From: Moniliophthora roreri
Taxonomy: Eukaryota > Basidiomycota > Agaricomycetes > Agaricales > Marasmiaceae
Length of the DNA stretch: 64,000 nt
Direction of reading: 5' to 3'
Assembly (NCBI GenBank): GCA_001466705.2
Contig: LATX02000184.1
Location: forward strand, 434,001-498,000
The notes under the pieces were generated by a model. That model saw nothing but the letters and a program-made list of their open reading frames with translations. It had not been told where the DNA came from and ran no database searches. A program made the position numbers and the translations under genes. This document shows positions 1-12,163 of the stretch, in pieces; the stretch's first letter is position 1, and each line of letters opens with the position of its first letter.

Positions 1-481
1 AATTGAGAGTGAGTATTGAGAGTGAGTTGTGAGGAGTAGAGCTAGTTCTCAATGACTGGAGGCGACTGCTTTGATGATGATTACAGCCAGCAAAGCGTCC
101 TGGGTTATATAGACATTCGAAAAATGGGCGATTGGTAGAGCCCAAAATTGAATTCCCTTGAGGAATTACCCAAAATAGAAGGCACGTGCAAGACTAAATT
201 ACCAAAAGTGGAAATTTCTCTGTCCGAATAAATAATTGTCCACAACTTTTCCTAACAACCAAAGTCGCAAAGGATGCTATGGAGACGCCTGACAACGTCC
301 AATTCGCTTAACCCTCGTTTCAGCTACACAAATTTTCCTATTGCAGCTATTCCGGTCACCTTTTCCGCCCACGAGGCATGTAGAACTGACGAACAGAGAT
401 AATCACACTACTTGTGGTAATTTTCAGTCCATAGATTCCATCCGACATGCTTCAATAGTAGGACACGCGGTATACAGCAAT
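1..481. other. left-edge intergenic region, possible promoter of an off-window gene
   Basis: No coding region is recognisable here. On the minus strand a TATA-like string (TATATAACCC) lies at about 103-112. It is followed towards the window edge by CT-rich, ATG-poor sequence that could be the 5' leader of a gene transcribed leftwards out of the window. The ORF-like stretch near 341-583 on the plus strand is antisense to the 3' end of the neighbouring thioredoxin-like gene and looks like a shadow. Confidence 0.25.
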
Positions 482-1451
482 TTATTCGAGATCAAAGACG
501 TCGTCGTCATCATCCTTGCCAGTCGAAGCGACTTTGTATGGCAAGTCTTTTGCTTCATTCGACTTTTGTATGACGCCTTTTGACAACGTCGGTAATTGAT
601 CCTCAGTCAAGAGAGATAGAGGAACGGACCTGTCTGCGCCAGACGGAGCTCAAGAGTTGCGGTTGAGAAAGCATCATTGTTGCCAAGTTCTTCAAATCCT
701 ATCAGTCTACAGGGAAGGAGACATTAGGAGGTGCAGGTTGATGCAAATTTCAGTCATTACCTGTCCTTGGTAATGCCCTTCACAAAGCAAACGACACAAG
801 GAAGAATTTTAATTTGGAGCTTCTCGACCAACCACGGGATGTTTTCGACAAAAACACGACTAAACCGCGTGTTAAAGTACTTGGGTGCCAATTTCTACGT
901 GAAACATTAGCACGACAGATCATTGAGAGAGCATCTCAGGCCCACAGCAAGATGCTTATCCATAATCTCACACCGCTTGAAATTTGTGTGGTAGAAATGG
1001 ACCACGCATCTCGGCTCATTGCTGAAGTAGATCGTCAGCGTTGGACTTATGCAACAAAAGCTCGACACTCACGCAGTCACCCTTACTACCTCCCTCTCCT
1101 CCGTAATTTCTGTATATCTTCCATGATGATTATCCTTCATCCGCTGCATCCGATCCATTCTGAAAGACTTTGTCGTAATCCGGACTGATCTAAATAACGA
1201 CCATGCTTACTCTTGTTTTAGCGCAGCAAGCCCTTGTTCACGTATGGCGGAGTCGTCATCGTTCTCGATTTCAGCTTCCAATTCCGCAAAGATAGCATCC
1301 TCATCGCCCGATTCGTCTTCCTCATCACGTCTCTTTCGATGAGGTTGATTAGGCTCTACAAGTCGAGAAGCAAGGGAAGCGATTTTAGGATTGCTACATC
1401 AGAGACTTCAACGTCAAAGACCCCGTAGTGATAGTCGGAGTACCTGTCCAT
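482..1451 (-). CDS. TXNDC9/Plp1-type thioredoxin-fold protein (phosducin-like)
   Basis: The start is MDRYSDYHYG at 1451. An acidic linker (KRRDEEDESGDED) follows, then a charged helix after the first intron (MDRMQRMKDNHHGRYTEI). The thioredoxin core reads CVVHFYHTNFKRCEIMDKHL, continues with KLQIKILPCVVCFVKG and ends in an acidic tail (DDDDDVFDLE). There are five exons. Only one cysteine remains at the usual CxxC position, as in the TXNDC9 family, so redox activity is not expected. From family knowledge, TXNDC9/Plp1 proteins bind the CCT chaperonin and modulate actin and tubulin folding in the cytosol. The last intron (gtccgt...aaaag) is inferred because it restores the conserved GVIQKSNEAKDLP tail. 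The gene is divergent from the Rex1-like gene, with 109 bp between start codons. The length of about 210 residues is typical. The family call is firm. Confidence 0.85.
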
Positions 1452-1560
1452 AGCTTGTAATCGTGGTAGTGTGAGTACCGATTTAAAGAGCAAAGGAGTT
1501 GCACTTTTCCACGCTCGCGCTTCACCAAGACCCCACTTTCTCGCGGCGACATCGACAGCC
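1452..1560. promoter_or_regulatory. shared divergent promoter region (TXNDC9 / Rex1-like)
   Basis: There are only 109 bp between the two divergent start codons, so regulatory elements must be shared or must overlap the neighbouring gene. No clear TATA box is seen. Another in-frame ATG of the Rex1-like gene lies inside this spacer (1471). Confidence 0.4.
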
Positions 1561-3814
1561 ATGAAGAGGCATGTCTCGTCGCCTGCCGCAGCCGAAATGC
1601 CCACGAAAAAGGCCAAAGTAGTTGAAACGGTTACGGAAGAGCAATCTCGGCTCGAGTCTTCCGTTGGAAACGAAGGAGAATGGACCAAAGTTGAGAAAAG
1701 GAAGCAAAAGAAGATGAAGAAGGCAGAGGTCAAGATGGATACAGCTCAGCCCCGATTTATGTACTCCAACTCAGAGATCACAAAGAGGACGTACGCTGTA
1801 GGGATCGAGGTGTGTCGAGTCCGAAAAATTCTCGAGGAAATAGACTGAATTTTTTCCCACAGGAAGTACGCGATTTGGCTCTTCATATAATCGCAGATGC
1901 ACCTCCTCCGAACTGGTTAAAGGTCGAGGTGCGTGCTCTATTGATCTTGTACGAGAAAGGTCTCTTATGTTCCTTCCAGAATGCAGACAAGATTCCAAAG
2001 GTCGTTGCTATACTCATTCCTGGGCTAACACCGGAAATACTGTCATTACCACCCCTTCCTACATCATCAATGTCCAACCCAAATGTTCCTATTTCAATAC
2101 CTCTACCACCAAGAACCGAGCCAAATAAAACGCAACCTGGAGTTCCGTTCATAAACAGCACATTCAGCCATGCGTGTCCTACAAGAGCACCGGGTGACCA
2201 CATGCGAATGCACAGTGTGCTCTCTACCTTTTTCAATGGTCCAATCAGCAGCACGGAGAAGAAGCGACGGGCTGCGGAAAGGGAAATGTGTAGGTGTTGA
2301 CGATTTTCCGAGGTTGATGACTTACGTACTGACCTCCACCCCTGAAGCAGAAATTTTTATGAACAAGGATCCTTCGCAGTATCTGCTCACCCTAGACCAG
2401 ATGATAGAAAATGACTACCCCGTTCCTTCTTATATGGCCGACGTCTTTCAAAAGTCACTTGGGTGGGTAGAGACGCCTGAACAACCAAAGGTGTCTTTAT
2501 TGACTCCCAACGAAGGAAAACCTAAACGGAAGATATACAGTATAGATTGTGAAATGGTGAGGTCGTCCTGCACTTACTCGTGTATTTTCCCGCTAACAAG
2601 AAGCAGTGCCTGACGGAGGACGGCAAGGAACTGGCACGAGTGTGCATGATTGACTTTGACACGGGTATCGTGGTGTACGATCGACTGGTGAAGCCTGCGA
2701 AGCCGGTCATTGACTATCTCACTCGGTATGTAGGTATCCCATTCACGCTGTAGTCGAAACTAACGTTTCACAGGTGGTCAGGCATCACAAAAGAAGCCCT
2801 CGCAACGGCTACCACCACCTTCTCCGAAGCACAAGCTCACGTACTCCGCATTTTGAGCCCACCGGCTCCAAACCCATTTGCCACTGGCAAATCCTCACCG
2901 CCGCCGCCGACTCCCATTTTGCTCGGTCATTCTTTGGAATCTGATCTGAAAGCACTCAAAATTTGTCATCCCTTCTGTATCGACACTGCTCTCATTTACC
3001 ATCACCCTCGGGGCCGTCCACTCAAACCTGGCCTCGCCTGGCTCACTAAGAAGTGGTGCAGCCGTGAAATACAGACTCGCGGTGAAGGCGGCCATGACCC
3101 CGAGGAAGATGCTCGAGCATGTTTGGAGCTTCTACAAAAGAAGATCACAGAAGGACCTGCTTTTGGGGAGTTCAAGACAGATTACGAGAGCATATTTGAG
3201 AGGATGAGTAGGTCGACACGGAGAGCAGGGGGGGGTATTGGGTCTATTAAAAGTGCTGTCGTTGATCATGGCAATCCGAATATGATGCATGGTAGCAAGG
3301 CTACGACCAGTATTGGGTGTAGTAGTGATGAAGAGGTATTAAAAAATGTCTTGGATGTGCTACCCTCGCATCATTTTGCGTTTGGTAGATTCATGGCCTT
3401 GGCGCAACTGCAAGGATGTAAGTCGATTACTCAATTACTATTCTATAGCACTAACTATTATCTGCAGGGATAACACCTAAAGCAAACCAGGATGCACCAC
3501 CGCCTGAACCTGTGTCACCGCCCACCCCGGAAGATATTGCTGCGGCTGCTGCTACACTTAACATGCAACTCAAAACGCTGCACGCGGCGCTCCCTCCACG
3601 GACTGCTCTGATCATATTCACTGGCCACTCAGATCCGCGTCGAATGTCTACGTTAAACCAACGGAAAAATGCATTCGAGACTGCTATCCGGAACGGCACC
3701 GCTACGCAGTCTTTACAGCCTGGGGAACAATGGTCAACGAGTGATTCTAGAGCATTAGAAGAGGCAGTCGAGCTGGCAAAGAGAGGCTTGTTGTTCCTAG
3801 GCGTCAAGTCATGA
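1561..3814 (+). CDS. DEDDh RNA exonuclease, Rex1/Rnh70 family
   Basis: I chose MKRHVSSPAAAEM at 1561; an upstream in-frame ATG at 1471 would add 30 residues. The exonuclease domain starts at KIYSIDCEM (the D and E of motif I), split by an intron just after the M. It continues with LTEDGKELARVCMIDFDTG, then ILLGHSLESDLKALK (motif II) and a DPEEDARACLEL motif III segment. This is the classic DEDDh order. The C-terminal part (about 250 residues, including ALIIFTGHSDPRRMSTLNQR) matches the extra domain of Rnh70/NEF-sp rather than short Rex4-type enzymes. From family knowledge, it trims 3' ends of 5S rRNA, tRNA and 5.8S precursors in the nucleus. Introns are seen at about 1810, 2290, 2557, 2728 and 3420; the one near 2290-2347 is least certain. 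It is convergent with the Dph6 gene, whose proposed stop is 38 bp away. Confidence 0.85.
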
Positions 3815-3852
3815 CCTCATTGCTGTCGTTCTTTCTGTGACTGATTGCACAT

Positions 3853-6484
3853 TTATACAATGATTGCATTCAATATACAGTCCCAACCATCTTCGTCCGC
3901 AGTTGCTAGGTACCTGCATGGAATAGATGATACCGGGGATACAACCACATACAACTTGTTAAGAAGAGTGATCACTGTTAGCAAAAGGGAATTCAGTACA
4001 CCCACCTTGTTGAATCTGTAACCACAGTTTACCTTGATCAAGCTTCTGAGAACTGGTGTTCATAGAATAGAAGCAGCGCAGTGAAAGAGTTGACGACCAA
4101 CATTTCTGAAGATCCTCGGTCGCTTTGAGGACCTCAGCCACCTCGCTTAATGACTCTGGCATCATGAAATCAGTTTCAGACAGATTATGAAGCTGAATCT
4201 CACTGACCTCCGAACTTGAAGCAGATGATGGCACAGGCATTTGCATCGTCTTCCAGGCTACTTACTTCGTAGCGAATTTCAGTGTCGCCAACTGAAATCG
4301 TTTCTTGGGTCCAAGGTCAGCACTGAAATCAAAGAAACGTCTCTCGATCATACTTTGTTTTAGGTTCGCTTTTGTCCGTTTTTGTACTAGATTCCCTTCA
4401 GAGGGTCCATCATCGCCTTCATCCACATCCGATATCCAGACCCTGCCCGTATGATATAAAACCTGCTTCTCGATCATAGCGCCCTTTGGCAACGCCTTCA
4501 CGGCTGCGAACATTTTAACCGCAGACTGTGGACATTGTCAGAAGAATAGACAAGCGAATCACGTCTACTTGCCTTATCCCCACTGTAGGCCTGAGCTGCC
4601 CTTCGGACTGCATTTAGATTCGCAACATCGTCCAACCAATATATCGATGACTGATTATATCCGTCCCAAGAGTTTTTGAGCACCTCAACGACCCTGTCCA
4701 CATGTTGAAATGCCAGCGCCGTTTCCGTTGCTAACGAAGGAGGATTTGGGAGTGTGATACTACTGGGTATCAGGCCGATTTGTCCTGATATAAATATCCT
4801 CTCCCCGACCTGATGAGACGATTAAACAACTTGGAAAGGTGGAGGAGAGAAAGACGTACAATGATTGCCTGCGAGTAAGGACCGATATTGGCGGGTGCCC
4901 AATAACTTTGACTCTGAACATGTAATGCTTGTCGGACATCCTTGTTTGCAGAACTTTCTGTGTCTTGCGAGAACGCAATGCAATCTAAACGGATGCGAAT
5001 GTCTTCGGGTAAATCCACGGCGACACAAGCGCGAGCCGGTGGGCTGGTTCCGAAGAAAGAAGAATATACGGCGTTCACCTGAGGAAAGAAATCCATCGAT
5101 GAAAGGAAGAGATTAATGTTTACGATATGTGAAAATCCATATCCAAATGACGAAAGTCGTTCTTGCAAGCTTGAATTAAGAGTCCATTGTTAGGACTAAT
5201 GGACTCACCTTTTAAGAGTTTGAAACACCCGCGCACTTCTTCTTCAAGGGAGAGGTTATCGGTACAACCAAGTTGTACATATGTCACAGAAAACCAGCCA
5301 TTATATTTATGGGCTAAACAGGAATCAGTTGGGTCTTTCTTGGCTTGCAGTTTTCTCGATTCGGCGATGGCATCGGTACCCTCGTTGTGAGACCGGACGA
5401 CAGCAACCTTGACCTCCTCGTGGTCTTCATCTATCAAAGGAGGAATGTGCAAGTCGAAAAGTAGCGACTCTTGTTTAGGGTACAGAGCGGCATCCTTTAT
5501 TCGTAAAAAAGCAACTGTTGCAAAGTCGTTATCAGAGTGAATGACAGTTTCGACGTCCTCCCTGGATTAAGAGGAATAAGCAGATTTGCAGACGGATGAA
5601 GCGAGAAATACTGAACAGTATTATTCGAGATCTGAACAAAGGGCAATCTAGAGTCAAGCTTTCGTATTCGCCACCCTCTCCACAGATATGAGATCCGTAA
5701 AGCTGGTTCTGAAGATAATATGAGGTAAGGCAATTAATGAAGCAGACAGGACCAACCAACTTCAATAGAGTGGGACGCATTTCCTCCAGCGTTTTTCCTA
5801 AGTGCTTAGTGGTCAAGCCAATGCCGGCGACTTTGATGAGAATTGCTTCAAGTCCGGCTTCGATCATCTCCGAGAGCAGTTCCTCCTGATTTCTTTGCCA
5901 AAGGTAGCACAGACACGTTAAACCGAGTCGACGACAACTGTATCCTGACTCAGATGACTGGTAGGGAGATCTGTGAGGAGACGCACACATGCTCAACTCG
6001 GACCCTTTGGTAATTGGACAATATTGCACCAACGGAGACTCCTTGGACTTCCGGATGATGTGACTAGCTCAAGTTTGATTCAATTCAAACCTTGGGCGAA
6101 ACGAATACACACTTTGACTGTGGACAGCAGATCGTACAGATCCTCTGTCTCGTCACCATGAACACCATCCAACGACGTTCGCGCCCCGTACTCCGATCCT
6201 TGTTCAACAGCACTCCCAGCTATTACTCTTCTATACAAAGGAACATCCAGTGCGCGTGCCACAAATTCTATCGCGTCTTGACCGACCGTTTGGTACAGAT
6301 AAGAGTCGAGTTCCTCTAGGAAGAGCGTCAGGAGCAATCAGATCGCGACATGCCCATTCTTCGGACCTTTCCCTTGTTCCGGACGTAGAGATGCAGCAGC
6401 TATGAGCTCGTGGCCGTTCTTGTGACAATGAAGAAGGTTGAAGCAGCTGTCTTTACCGCCGCTGAGCAGCGCGACGTACTTCAT
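3853..6484 (-). CDS. DPH6: diphthine--ammonia ligase, Dph6 type (ATP-binding domain plus two RidA-like domains)
   Basis: The protein starts MKYVALLSGGKDSCFNLLHC, the PP-loop (SGGKDS) of the Atp_bind_4 family. It continues with YLWQRNQEELLSEMI and then ICGEGGEYESLTLDCPLF, a strongly conserved Dph6 signature. The C-terminal half holds two YjgF/RidA-like domains; one includes YWAPANIGPYSQAI and GYGFSHIVNINLFLSSM, ending ARACVAVDLP. From family knowledge, fungal Dph6 carries out the last amidation step of diphthamide synthesis on eEF2 in the cytosol. There are many short introns, and the protein is roughly 700-750 residues long. The 3' end is the weak point. The frame can stop at 3959, or an intron (gtgggt...cctag) can lead to a short last exon ending at 3853; I took the latter. 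The gene is divergent from PheRS beta. Confidence 0.85.
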
Positions 6485-6591
6485 CAGTAGAGGAAAATCA
6501 AGGGAGGCACGTGGAAAATATTTTGACTTGATCAGATTTAGATTGTCAAGTTGGTTCTGACTCGACGATTTCTTCGTTCCTCTTTTCTACA
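6485..6591. promoter_or_regulatory. shared divergent promoter region (DPH6 / PheRS beta)
   Basis: 107 bp separate the start codons of two translation-related genes. The spacer is pyrimidine-rich just before the PheRS beta ATG (ttcttcgttcctcttttctac), typical of fungal start regions. No TATA box is seen. Confidence 0.4.
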
Positions 6592-8958
6592 ATGCCCACC
6601 ATTGCAGTCGATAAGGCAGAACTTTGGGAACGACTTGGACAGGAATACTGTGAGATTTTCACGTTCTACATGTCAGAGCAGGTTTACTGAACTGTTGACT
6701 AGCAACAGAAGACTTTGATGCCCTTTGCTTTGAATATGGCTTGGAATTAGACGAAGATGTGCGTCCGATCTCCTCCAAAAGTCTAGGAAGTGTTGAAGGA
6801 AGTCGTACTTTAGACCACGGAGGAGGTCAACGAAGCAATCAAGAAGGGTTTACCTGCTGAACGACCAGTATGTATTCATTCTGGCTGCAATATTATCGTC
6901 ACGCTCAAATCCCCCTTCAATAGCAATTAAAGATAGAGGTTCCAGCGAATAGGTACTTGGTCATTATGTCGAAAATTTTTTTTCTTGATCCACGTCCAGA
7001 TACGACTTGCTATGTATTGAAGGAATTGCACGCGCACTCAAGGTCTTCTTGTTGAAAGGAGATGCTCCTCATTATAGATTGGTCCACCCCCCAGGCGGGG
7101 ACTCCAACCTCTTCCAAATGACCGTTGATGCAGAGGTGTGCACTACATTTATCTCTCTCGAAATAGAAAGCACTCATACCCCTGATAGACCAAGAAAATC
7201 AGGCCTCTCGTTGCTTGCGCAATTCTTCGAAACGTCAAGTTCACCCCGCGATCCCATGCGTCTTTCATCGAACTTCAAGACAAACTCCACCAGAATATTT
7301 GCAGGCGAAGACAGCTGGTTGCCATCGGTACCCATGATCTAGACACTCTAAAAGGACCTTTCCGCTATGAAGCCCGTCCTCCCAAAGATATCAAGTTCAA
7401 GCCTCTCAATAAGGATAAAGAGTATACCGCCGAGGAGCTGATGACGGTCTACGAGGTACGCGTACTGTGTATCTTCGATCAGCATTTCGCTCACACTTTC
7501 GCAGTCGGACAAGCAGCTTTCGCGATACTTGCACATCATCCGTGACTCACCTGTATATCCGATCATTTATGACTCGGAGGATCACGTTCTGTCCATGCCA
7601 CCAATCATCAATTCCGAGCATAGCAAGATCACTCTGAACACCCGAAACGTTTTCATTGAGTGCACGGCGACAGACCAGGTGAAGTTAGACATCGTCATCA
7701 ATATGGTGGCTACGATGTTCTCTGAGTATTGTGAAGAACCCTTCATGTAAGTGCTACGCTGTTGTTGCTTATGCCTAATTATACTTTTGATGCACTAGAA
7801 TCGAGCCCGTCAAAGTCACCTTCCCAGATCGCCAGACCCGAATTACACCAGATATCTCTGAGAGGAGCATGCTCGCTCACGCATCATACGTCAATTCTTG
7901 CACCGGCCTCTCTCTCAAGGCCGAAGACGTCGCGACGCTGCTCTCCAAGATGTCTTTGTTCCCAAAACTCTCCTCTACCAATGCCGATGAGATTCAGGTC
8001 GACATACCGGCCACCCGTCCTGATATTTTCCATGAATGTGATATAATGGAAGATGCTGCTATCGCCTACGGTTTCAACAACCTACCACATACCTTCCCTG
8101 CTACTACTACGGTTGGTCAACCTTCCGCAATTATGAAGTTGAGCGATGTAATAAGACTGGAGTGGGCGCTGGCCGGTTGGGTGGAAGTTTTGCCTTTAAC
8201 TTTGGTATGCATCCTTCTAATCTCACAATTGTGTCGTCTCATAACTCTGGCCTAGTGCTCACACGAAGAGAACTTTGCCTGGCTGAATCACGAGGATGAC
8301 GGAAACTCTGCCGTGAAGATTGCCAACCCGAAGACCCTCGAATTCCAGGTCGTACGCACCACGTTGATTCCTGGCTTATTGAAAACTGTACGCGAGAATC
8401 GCTCACATGCACTTCCCATCAAGATCTTCGAAACAGGAGACGTGGTCTTCAAAGACTTGAAGCGGGAACGACAGACCCGGAACGAAAGACACGCTGGTGC
8501 TGTCTGGTGCAACAAGACTGCCGGGTTCGAGATTGTGCACGGAGTGCTTGATAGGGCGATGAAGATGCTTGAAATTCCGAGAATCAGCAGCACCGACTTC
8601 AAAGTAGAAACTGGATACTATTTGAAGGAGACTTCAGGTGAGCTTCAATTTATACTTTGGTTTTACTCATTCGAGGCTTAACTATACTTTAGATCCCATG
8701 TACTTCCCTGGCCGAGCAGCAGCCATCTATTATCGCGCTCCTCCCAAGAAACGGGCTTCGACTCTTCACAAACTCAAACACAACGTCGAAGCCGCCATTC
8801 ACATTAGCGACAATCATGACATTATCTTGGGAACACTGGGCATTTTACATCCATCAGTGGTGGAAAAGTTTGAGATTCAGTACCCCTGCTCTGCAGTGGA
8901 ATTCAATCTCGAACCCTTCAAGAAGGAAGTGCAGAGAATCTGGACAAACGACGAGTGA
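6592..8958 (+). CDS. FRS1: cytosolic phenylalanyl-tRNA synthetase beta subunit
   Basis: The protein starts [19 protein letters not shown]. Recognised segments in order are [30 protein letters not shown] (B1 core), [15 protein letters not shown] (tRNA-binding/B3-B4 type), [51 protein letters not shown] (B5), [11 protein letters not shown], and a catalytic-like core ending near 8958. From family knowledge, this subunit pairs with the alpha subunit as an (alpha-beta)2 enzyme that charges tRNA-Phe and edits mischarged tyrosine. I count about nine exons; an intron at about 7136-7189 is required to keep the frame into [10 protein letters not shown]. The length of about 610 residues fits. The alpha subunit gene is in the same window at 55.8-57.9 kb. 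Confidence 0.92.
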
Positions 8959-9181
8959 AAAGCAAGTATGCATACCCCCGAATGTAAACTAGAAATGCGA
9001 TATAAATGTTGTTTCCATTTAGAGCATGATGCCATTAGTATTACTTACAGACAAAAGATACAATACCTGCCTTCCATAGAGATCGAGTACATATGAAATG
9101 TTGCACGGTTCTAGCACAATGCACACCCGCTAATAAAGAAAATGTAAACCAAGAACGAATGTTAGATAAAAGCATTGTCCA

Positions 9182-11787
9182 TCAAGGGTACTCTTCTTGC
9201 AACACCCGCATTTCGCCGAGTCTTCTCCGCATTGCCTTCTCTGTCGGTGTCGGCGGAACCATACGAGCTAGAACCGCTCTATAATTTAGGCTCTTATCAG
9301 CGGCGAGGGTATCATTGAACCCGTTTATATCTTACCCGACCAACGTGCAGAGCCCACCGAATCGTAGGACCCAGGCTACACCATTCTTACCGTAGTAAGT
9401 CGAATCGTCTGCTTCAGGATTAGCGCCAGCTGCCCCATCCACGATACGGAAAATGATGCTCGTTGCAATAGCCACCTGGACAGAAAGGATTCAAGAATGA
9501 ACATCACTAAAATTAGCTTTCACACATACGACAAACTGCGGAACCACGATGGCCAAGTTATGAACGCCGAGAATAGTCCCTCCGGCAACGGGCTTCGCTG
9601 AAGGAAGCTCGTCTGCACCTGTCTCGTATTCATCGAACGATCGTCGCCGAGGTAGCAATGGACGGCGCTCATTGTTGGTCCACGCCTCTTCTGAGAAGTT
9701 GCGACGAATACCTGGTGAAGAGATTGCTCGACTATGCGAAGGACGTCTGGTCTGTGGTGGAGGTGGTTGTGATAGTTCTTTCAAGAGCTAAAAATGTCGT
9801 CGAATGAGACGGTGACACACCAGTAACGATTCCACTAACCTCCATAATGATGGCGAACGGTGCCCACATTGCGACCGCCCAACAGATACCGATTAGGCTG
9901 ATAAAGACCGTGGCCTACAAACCATCAGCTTATCAGATGGTACATGAAAGTTGAAGACACCTTACACCTGCAACTGTCGTAATAAAGAAGGTCGCGAACG
10001 TCAAGAGCGAGAAGAGGAGTAGTGCGCCAGTCCAGATATTCCTCAAAAGGAAGGGCATCATGGGTAGGCGTAAAGGTTGACCCTTTCGAGCCGCCTCGGC
10101 TCTCCATTCTCGTACTGTGTTTCGGAGTCGGGTGATCTCTGCATCTTCGTCGATATCGCCCTTGTGTCCCATGAGACGACGATCGCGATTTGCCAAATGT
10201 GGAAGCACTGTGCCAGCAATGACAGCAACTGAAGAGCGGGTCAATTGAACTAAGACTACGAGGCTAGAGAGGCAGCAACTCACCAATGCTGTACAAAAGC
10301 ATCGCAAACTCTCCTGTTCGAGTAGCGAGGTCCGCATCAGGCTCTTTATTCAGCTCGTGAGCCATCACTTGTCCCATGTAAGTAGTCCTAGGAAGGTTTA
10401 AGTCCACAGTACGTCATTTCGGAGAAACCTACTGACGAGTAGAACAGGAATGGAAACCTGGCATCCAGATGAGAAGCGAGATGAGTTACGAGTAACAAGA
10501 ATATCGTACCATCCCATAAAAGCAAAGAACTGAACATAGCACACTCGACGAATTGGACGAGGAAGGTTGACAATGGCAGTATAGATATTGCCTAATACTT
10601 CGCGGAATTTGCTATAGATGTCGTTTAGTAATGGGTTTTCGGTACACTCTGTCTAGTTCACGAACCTTTGCCTTCCAACAGTTGTTCTCTCCTCTTCTTC
10701 ATGTGAAATGCAGGTAATCCAGACTGTGATGACCAGAATGACGATACAAATGACACAAAACTTTCTGAATTGTGATCCTCCGAGTAAGCGTATTATGGGT
10801 AATTTGTCCAAGGGCAGGAAGCCTAGGAGAAAGTAAGGAACATATCTCCTTGACAGTAGAAATATACGTACCAAATCCAAAGCCGATAATATTTCCTGCG
10901 TGTGTCATCCGACCGTGCCACGCATTCCCGGAGTTCAGTTGAGTTGCTGGTGTTATATCCAAGAGTAGGTTCCGAAGTGACGCTTGGAGAGCATTGAGGG
11001 CAAAGTCAAGGATATAGAAGGATACGACGGCGAAACCAATAGCCGTATTGGCTGCCTGTTGTACTCTCAATTAGTTTGGCTCTTTCTTTCTTTCAAGTCC
11101 ACGAGACGCACCCTTCTCGTCCTTTTCTCGTCCCAGTCGCCCGCACCAACTCGGAAGAGATCAACGAAGAACTCGGCAAGTTCCTTGCAATATGCCAATA
11201 TAAATGTTGAAACGACGAGCGCGATGGTGGCCGTTATGATCCAATATCTTCTTCGATACTTTGATGTCGACGAGTCGGATATTGCACCTGGATGAGAAGA
11301 GTAATATCGGGGTTAATAGCATCGCAGGTAAACAAACGCTGGTACTAACCGATGACAGGTTGTGCAATGAGGCCACTAAGAGGTCCAGCTAGCCATACCA
11401 ATGATGTCAACTGTTCACTGAGCCCGAGGGACAGAAGGAATGGTGTGCCGTATCTAAACCGCGGTGAGAAGAGATAGGATGACTCGTCAGCACGCCTGCT
11501 GCTACCCACGTTGCCTAGTCCACATACCCTAGCTCAACCGTCCACACTATTTGAGCACCCAGCATGGATATACTGAGCGTAATCAGGTTCCATGTTGTCA
11601 GCCTCTTCTTGCTCGACGTGCCCTTCGAACTGTCCTTCCCATTTCCCGGCGCGGTTTCCTGCTCCGGAACGACCGTGTTCGACTCAGCTCCATCACTATC
11701 AGTTCCTGTATTGCGTGGCCGCCTCGAAGGCCATGGTATCTGGCTTGTGGGGTCTTCAGAATTGGCATCTGCGGCCGGATGCAACAT
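9182..11787 (-). CDS. MFS/GPH-type transporter, sucrose-H+ symporter-like (SLC45/Sut family)
   Basis: I start at MLHPAADANSEDPTS (11787); an in-frame ATG 14 codons upstream is possible. After a polar, serine-rich N-terminus come multiple hydrophobic segments: LITLSISMLGAQIVWTVELG, LTSLVWLAGPLSGLIAQP, then GAISDSSTSKYRRRYWI (the RRR/D loop of the family). Next come TAIGFAVVSFYILDFALNA, VICIVILVITVWITC and, near the end, LAIVVPQFVVALATSIIF. A long basic cytosolic loop (RRPLLPRRRSFDEY) sits between helices 10 and 11. About 12 helices and 600 residues match glucoside/sucrose permeases of plants, fungi (S. pombe Sut1) and SLC45. The substrate is inferred only. The last exon ends LGEMRVLQEEYP. More than ten introns are present. 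It is convergent with PheRS beta. Confidence 0.8.
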
Positions 11788-12163
11788 GTCGAAGGAAAGT
11801 TCAAGAAGAAAGCGAGCACAACATCCCAATTATATACTTTCCGGTTGATGCTGAGCCTGAAATGAGCAGTGACACCCTTGTTCGGGTCATCCCGAACTTG
11901 CAATACGCCGCTGGCACTGTGACTCCTTGGATCTGGCAATTTCCGAAATGTGAAGAACTGAAAACTCTTGATACCGGTAGTAAAGCGCTTGTACATCGGG
12001 TCGATTAGATATATAAATAATGATACAGGCTTGTAGACGGTAGCAGAGTCCAAAGACGCTATGCGAACTATAAGTATACAAGTGCGGGTGTTAGAACGAA
12101 GGGAGAAATAATACAGAGCAAACAACAACGATAACAGTGGGGTACAATAAACACAATTAAAAG
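11788..12163. other. intergenic: upstream region of the MFS transporter and 3' flank of the ankyrin gene
   Basis: No gene is recognised. An AT-rich TATA-like stretch (tatataaata) lies near 12009-12018, about 220 bp upstream of the transporter start. Antisense ORFs here show no family resemblance. Confidence 0.4.
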